Origin: Dyella terrae
GTDB taxonomy: Bacteria > Pseudomonadota > Gammaproteobacteria > Xanthomonadales > Rhodanobacteraceae
NCBI RefSeq assembly: GCF_022394535.1
Contig: NZ_CP089414.1
Location: 682,001 to 746,000, forward strand
Length of the DNA stretch: 64,000 nt
Direction: 5' to 3'
Made by a program: the position numbers and the translations under genes
Notes under the pieces: generated by a model
What the model saw: the letters and a program-made list of their open reading frames with translations, nothing else
Databases searched by the model: none
What the model was told of the DNA's origin: nothing
In this document: positions 60,012 through 64,000 of the stretch, one piece after another
Numbering within the stretch: the first letter of the stretch is position 1
Layout: every line of letters begins with the position of its first letter

Positions 60012-63000
60012 TTGTCGGCAGGAATGTGCAGCGTTGTCACGAACCGATCTGAACGACAGTTCGTCAGGCGCCTCCGGCCTGGGCGAGGGCGAAGCTTCGC
60101 GTTGTTGTTCTTCCTGGCGTGGAGCTTACTAAGCACGCACGCGACCCTTGCCGTGCAATTGCCTGTTGCCATGCTAGGTCGGGACGTCGGCCTGGATAAG
60201 CAGGAAGTACGAACCCTCTATCAGGATCACGCCGGGTTCGTTTGGGTTGGCACGAGCACGGGCCTGTATGTGTTCGATGGCTCAAGCTTTCTGCAAATGG
60301 GGAATGCACAGGGGTTTCAGTCCGCCGAGGTCATCGGCATGGCTGAAGGCAGCTCTGGCGATTTCTGGGTCGCGACGCTTGCGGGTATGCAGGTGCGCCA
60401 GCAGGGGCGGTTCTCCGCATTCAATCCTGGGGGCATGCCCTTAGTGGCCGATCGCGGTCAGACATTTGTCGTGCAGTCTGACGACAGGCTGTTGGTGGTC
60501 AGTGAGCACCAGTTGCTGGTTGTGACTCGGAAGGGTAGCGAAGGCTGGCGGGTGCGGCCTATGTTTTCTCGAAAGCAGCGCCAGGAAGATCCGACGCTGA
60601 ATCGGGTTAGCACGGTAACGGTGCAGGGAGATGCCATCTGGTTTGGCTGTGGCGACGGATTGTGCCGCCTTAACCAGGGGTTGGTAAGCCATTTTGGCGC
60701 TGGTGAGGGTGTGCGCCCGAGTCATTGGCAGGGCCTCTTATCGGCACGTGATGGCAGCTTGTGGGCGCTAGGTCAGGGCACGGTGCTTCGCCGGGCGCCG
60801 GGGGCGAATGCCTTTATCCAGCAAGACATTCCCGCAGGGCAGTCATGGTTGGACGGAGCCAGCGGCTTGCTGGCGGAAGATGCGCGAGGGAGCTTGGTCA
60901 TCGGCACCAAGACAGGTCTTTTGCGCCTGGATGGCAACGGCTGGAGAGTTTTCGGCAATGCCTTTGGGCTCATGCCGGTGCCCATCCAACCAGTATCCAC
61001 GCTGCTCACCGACCGCGATGGCAGCCTGTGGATAGGAAACGACGGCTGGGGCGTCGTGCATTGGAGTGCAAGCCGCTTCGTCGAGAACTGGAGTTCCTGG
61101 CAAGGATGGGATGGGCCGGAGCCCGCGGCGCTGAGTCGTGTGGACGCGCTTACCCTCTGGACTCCCGACGATGGTGAGCTTCCATCGGGTCCGGGTGACC
61201 AGCGCAGTCGCCGATGGCCTTTGACCTCGCTACCCCCGGGGCAGGCGCATATGAAGCGAACCGCGAAGGACGGCTCTGTGTGGACGTTTCACTTCGATGG
61301 CCGGATCACGCGACGCCGGCCCGGTGAAACCCGAACGTCGCCGGTGGTCAGCCTGAAAAGCTACATCCGAGGGGTCAAGACGAGTCGCTCGGGCGACTTC
61401 TGGATCTATACACAGGGCGGTATCGATGTTCTGAATCCAGAGACGGCAGCGGTGACGCACGACGAAGGTTTGCTGCCTGGCACGAGCTGTTTCGGCGTGG
61501 CGGAAGACCATGCCGGTTACATGTGGGCGGCCTGCAATACGGGGATCTATCGCCATGACGGCGTGTGGAATCACGTCGTCGTGCAACCCGTGAACAATGC
61601 CGACGGCTACGAGAGCATCACCATTACACCAGACGGCAGGTTGTGGGTCGGAACATCACACGCCGAGCTACTCGTGGGAGAAGCAACTGCCTCCGACGAT
61701 CTGGTCATGCAGCCGGTGGGCAGAGATGCGTTGCGCGACGTGTCGAGGTTGGATTTTCTCGAAACTGACGCACGAGGATGGCTCTGGGTGGGGAGCCCCA
61801 TGGGCCTGGATATCTTCGATGGCACCCGCTGGTCGCGCTTGGCCTCACGGGATGGTTTGCTTTTGGATGAGTCGGGTGTGATGGCTTTTCATGCCGAAAC
61901 CGACGGTTCGGTATGGATCAATTCGAAGGCTGGTCTATCGCATCTGATCGATCCCGCTCGACTGCTCGCACCGCCAGCGTGGCATGCCAAGGTTATTGCG
62001 GCGGACTATGGCGAGGGCGATCTCTTCTCTACGCCGTCGGCGCGATTCGAGGAGGGCAAGACCCTCTCGTTGCGCGTGGCTGTACTCGGTAACAGCACAG
62101 GGAATCCGGTTCGTTATCGTTACCGCCTGGAGGGCGTGGACAAGGATTGGCGGGAAACCAACGACAGCACCGTCAGTTACCTGCTGCCTAGTTCCGGTAC
62201 GTTTCGTTTCGAGGTGCAGGCCATCGATTTGAATCGAGGGCGCATATCTGCCCCCGAGGCCTGGGCGTTTGTGTTGACGGCGCCCTGGTGGCAGTCCCCA
62301 TGGACAGCACTGCTGGTACTTCCCATCGTGTTTATAGCCATCGTTCTGATGTGGCGCTGGCGAAGCAGTGCCCTGATTGCCAGGACCCGGCAACTTGAGC
62401 AGATCGTGGAGCGCCGCACGGCTCAGCTCCGGGCCGCGCTTCATGCGCGCAATGATCTGCTGGCGAGGATCAGCCACGACCTGCGGTCGCCGCTCTCCAA
62501 CATCATCGAATGCGTCAACCGGTGGCGTGCCGGTGACGCCAAGCGCGACTACCCCCGCATCATCGAACAAAGCGTATGGCAGCAAATCGCTTTGATCGAT
62601 GACTTGCTGGAATTTGCGCAGGACGAGCATGCCGGTGCGGAGCTGGAGGAGACGGGAGGCTATTTGCATGCCTTCCTGACGGAAGTTGCGGCGCAGGCAT
62701 GGTTGATGGCCGAACGAGGATCGAATCGGTTCGTCTATCGCTTTGATGAGCGCCTTCCCATCCTGATCAAGGTCGATTTTCGACGGTTGCGGCAGGTGCT
62801 CACGAACCTGCTGGGCAATGCGGCCAAGTTCACTCACGAAGGGCTTGTCGAATTCGATGTCAGCGTGGATGCGCACGAAGAGGAGCGCGTGCGCGTGCGC
62901 TTCACGGTTAGGGATAACGGCATCGGCCTTGCGTCTGAAGAGATCGACTCCCTGATGAAACCGTTTGTACGCGGCGCAAATGTCGAACATCGGGAAGGCA

Positions 63001-63554
63001 GCGGACTTGGCCTGTCGATCGTCGCGCAGTGGCTGGATCGCATGCGCTCCAGACTCGATGTGCGTCAATTGGCGACCGGCGGCAGCGAGTTCATCTTTGT
63101 GGTGACATTCGACCTGGCGGACGAGTCGGAAGCGACCTCCAATCTGCTGGATGACGACCCCATGGACGAGAGCCTCGATGGCCGCGGCCGGGTCATCGTC
63201 GTCGTGGATGACCAGCAGCAGAATCGCGACATGATCTGCGATCTGCTCGATAGCTACGGCTTTGCGAGCTTCCCGGCCGGTGACGGCAACGAAGCCCTGG
63301 CGATCATCGAGGAGCACCCGCCGGCCATGGTGATCACCGATCAGTACATGGATGGCATGAATGGATGGGTGCTGCTGGATGCACTGCGAAGGACGCAGCC
63401 GGATTTGCCCGTGGTGCTCTGTTCCGCTGCGCCGCCTCGTCGTCCTGCCGGCTGCGAGCCAGACCTGGATTTCGACGCCGTGCTCATCAAGCCCATCAGC
63501 GTTCGCCTGTTGTTGCAGGTTGTCGTGAGCCGGCTTGATGCGCTGCCTTCGTGA
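60012..63554 (+). CDS. Hybrid sensor histidine kinase with periplasmic propeller and receiver
   Basis: A 1180-residue inner-membrane sensor. A signal-anchor near residues 28-48 leads to a periplasmic region with many Reg_prop-like repeats (e.g. LYQDHAGFVWVGTSTGLYVF, LTDRDGSLWIGNDGWGVVHW, ETDARGWLWVGSPMGLDIFD) forming beta-propellers, then a Y_Y_Y domain (YRYRLEGVDKDWRETNDSTV). A membrane helix lies at about 764-783. The HisKA motif is ISHDLRSPLSN with phospho-acceptor H822; the HATPase shows LLGNAAKFT, VRDNGIGLASEEI and GSGLGLSI. The C-terminal receiver has D1110 in VITDQYMDGMNG. No DNA-binding domain is fused, so an unlinked phosphotransfer partner or regulator is needed. Such sensors often detect polysaccharide breakdown products. 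Start TTG 60012 or ATG 60024 is uncertain. Confidence 0.9.
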   Translation: MSAGMCSVVTNRSERQFVRRLRPGRGRSFALLFFLAWSLLSTHATLAVQLPVAMLGRDVGLDKQEVRTLYQDHAGFVWVGTSTGLYVFDGSSFLQMGNAQGFQSAEVIGMAEGSSGDFWVATLAGMQVRQQGRFSAFNPGGMPLVADRGQTFVVQSDDRLLVVSEHQLLVVTRKGSEGWRVRPMFSRKQRQEDPTLNRVSTVTVQGDAIWFGCGDGLCRLNQGLVSHFGAGEGVRPSHWQGLLSARDGSLWALGQGTVLRRAPGANAFIQQDIPAGQSWLDGASGLLAEDARGSLVIGTKTGLLRLDGNGWRVFGNAFGLMPVPIQPVSTLLTDRDGSLWIGNDGWGVVHWSASRFVENWSSWQGWDGPEPAALSRVDALTLWTPDDGELPSGPGDQRSRRWPLTSLPPGQAHMKRTAKDGSVWTFHFDGRITRRRPGETRTSPVVSLKSYIRGVKTSRSGDFWIYTQGGIDVLNPETAAVTHDEGLLPGTSCFGVAEDHAGYMWAACNTGIYRHDGVWNHVVVQPVNNADGYESITITPDGRLWVGTSHAELLVGEATASDDLVMQPVGRDALRDVSRLDFLETDARGWLWVGSPMGLDIFDGTRWSRLASRDGLLLDESGVMAFHAETDGSVWINSKAGLSHLIDPARLLAPPAWHAKVIAADYGEGDLFSTPSARFEEGKTLSLRVAVLGNSTGNPVRYRYRLEGVDKDWRETNDSTVSYLLPSSGTFRFEVQAIDLNRGRISAPEAWAFVLTAPWWQSPWTALLVLPIVFIAIVLMWRWRSSALIARTRQLEQIVERRTAQLRAALHARNDLLARISHDLRSPLSNIIECVNRWRAGDAKRDYPRIIEQSVWQQIALIDDLLEFAQDEHAGAELEETGGYLHAFLTEVAAQAWLMAERGSNRFVYRFDERLPILIKVDFRRLRQVLTNLLGNAAKFTHEGLVEFDVSVDAHEEERVRVRFTVRDNGIGLASEEIDSLMKPFVRGANVEHREGSGLGLSIVAQWLDRMRSRLDVRQLATGGSEFIFVVTFDLADESEATSNLLDDDPMDESLDGRGRVIVVVDDQQQNRDMICDLLDSYGFASFPAGDGNEALAIIEEHPPAMVITDQYMDGMNGWVLLDALRRTQPDLPVVLCSAAPPRRPAGCEPDLDFDAVLIKPISVRLLLQVVVSRLDALPS

Positions 63555-63599
63555 TGCCCGCTCACATCCAAGATATCGTGCGCCGTATCCTCGAAGGCG

Positions 63600-64000
63600 T
63601 CAGGCCATGATCGCGGCTGGCTCAACGCCCGCGATGGATGCCTTTTCAAGGTGCTTGCGGATAAATCGGATCATGTCGTGCGTGGCATGGCCTGCGGCTT
63701 CGCGCTGTCGCGTCAGTGCATATAAGGGCCGTATTGGCATGGCGTCGGTCGGGCAGGCGACCTGAAGTTGCCCTTGTCGAATATCGTCATGGCACAGATA
63801 GAGCGGCAGACAGGCAAAGCCCAGCCCGGCGCGTGCGGCGGCCATGAGCGAGCTCACCTGGTTGCTGGCAAAGCGTGGCGATGATCGGCGGCCGTGGGAT
63901 ACCGACAACTTTGCGGGCTCCCAACCAACCAACTCGATAAGCTGTTGATCGGGTATCGAGCCAGGGCTATCGGGTCGGCCTGCTTGCGCTAGCAGGCGAG
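63600..64000 (-). CDS. LysR family regulator, C-terminal part only
   Basis: The frame is open to the window edge, so the N-terminal helix-turn-helix and start lie outside. The visible ~133 residues are the end of the substrate-binding domain: RFASNQVSSLMAAARAGLGF, ACLPLYLCHDDIRQGQLQVA, PIRPLYALTRQREAAGHATH, DMIRFIRKHL. This is the usual LysR pattern of the second lobe. It converges with the sensor kinase across 45 bases; no terminator hairpin is obvious there. Effector and targets cannot be inferred. Confidence 0.85.
   Translation of the reverse strand, partial: RLLAQAGRPDSPGSIPDQQLIELVGWEPAKLSVSHGRRSSPRFASNQVSSLMAAARAGLGFACLPLYLCHDDIRQGQLQVACPTDAMPIRPLYALTRQREAAGHATHDMIRFIRKHLEKASIAGVEPAAIMA

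Overview
The window looks like chromosome of a GC-rich gammaproteobacterium of the Xanthomonadales, most likely Rhodanobacteraceae or Xanthomonadaceae. The basis is the style of the TonB receptor, the De Ley-Doudoroff type galactose genes, a giant YD-repeat protein and RAYT debris. This placement is inference; no rRNA or marker gene is present.

Region 1 (1-10583) is a galactoside locus. It holds dgoK (cut by the window edge), a GntR/FCD repressor, a TonB-dependent receptor, an aldose 1-epimerase, an SDR dehydrogenase (probably galactose dehydrogenase), an MFS sugar porter and a secreted GH36 alpha-galactosidase. Together they could import alpha-galactosides, release galactose and feed it into oxidative galactose catabolism. 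A shared TTGTCAYACAA palindrome lies before the regulator, the transporter and the glycosidase. The receptor frame is broken by a single TGA at a position where Trp is expected. Region 2 (10584-14068) holds small genes: a hypothetical, a coupled YkgJ/methyltransferase pair, two short hypotheticals and two gene-poor stretches.

Region 3 (14069-38530) is a polymorphic-toxin island. A 4726-codon YD/RHS protein carries Ig-like repeats, a LysM domain and a C-terminal HEXXH module. It overlaps a small candidate immunity gene that is frameshifted at a 7-C tract. After it comes a mobile-looking module: two helically phased tandem repeat arrays (9 x ~11 bp and 6 x 10 bp), an XRE regulator, a CHC2/Toprim primase-helicase, a tyrosine recombinase and a DUF1778/GNAT toxin-antitoxin pair. 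Beyond it lies an orphan alternative toxin tip (ADP-ribosyltransferase-like) that begins exactly at a 28-bp copy of the RHS core/tip junction and is followed by two small candidate immunity genes. Each tip cassette is followed by a related DUF2384 gene. Recombination between the 28-bp copies would fuse the second tip to the core in frame and remove 8985 bp.

Region 4 (39441-59328) is a single-direction run of flagellar genes: TPR-fliQR-flhBA-flgFGAHI-flgBC-fliEF-(fliG stub)-fliHIJ-(fliK position)-flgDE-(short fliM)-fliNOP-sigma28. It encodes an export gate, ATPase, MS/P/L rings, rod and hook. The window shows no filament, cap, junction, stator or chemotaxis gene. FliG lacks its middle and torque domains, FliM lacks its CheY-binding segment, and FlgD and the FliK-position protein are reduced or divergent. 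It reads as a filament-less flagellar-type secretion or hook apparatus rather than a motility organelle. This is the strongest candidate here for an undescribed system.

Region 5 (59329-64000) holds an IS3 remnant, a large hybrid sensor kinase with propeller repeats, and the 3' end of a LysR regulator that runs off the window.
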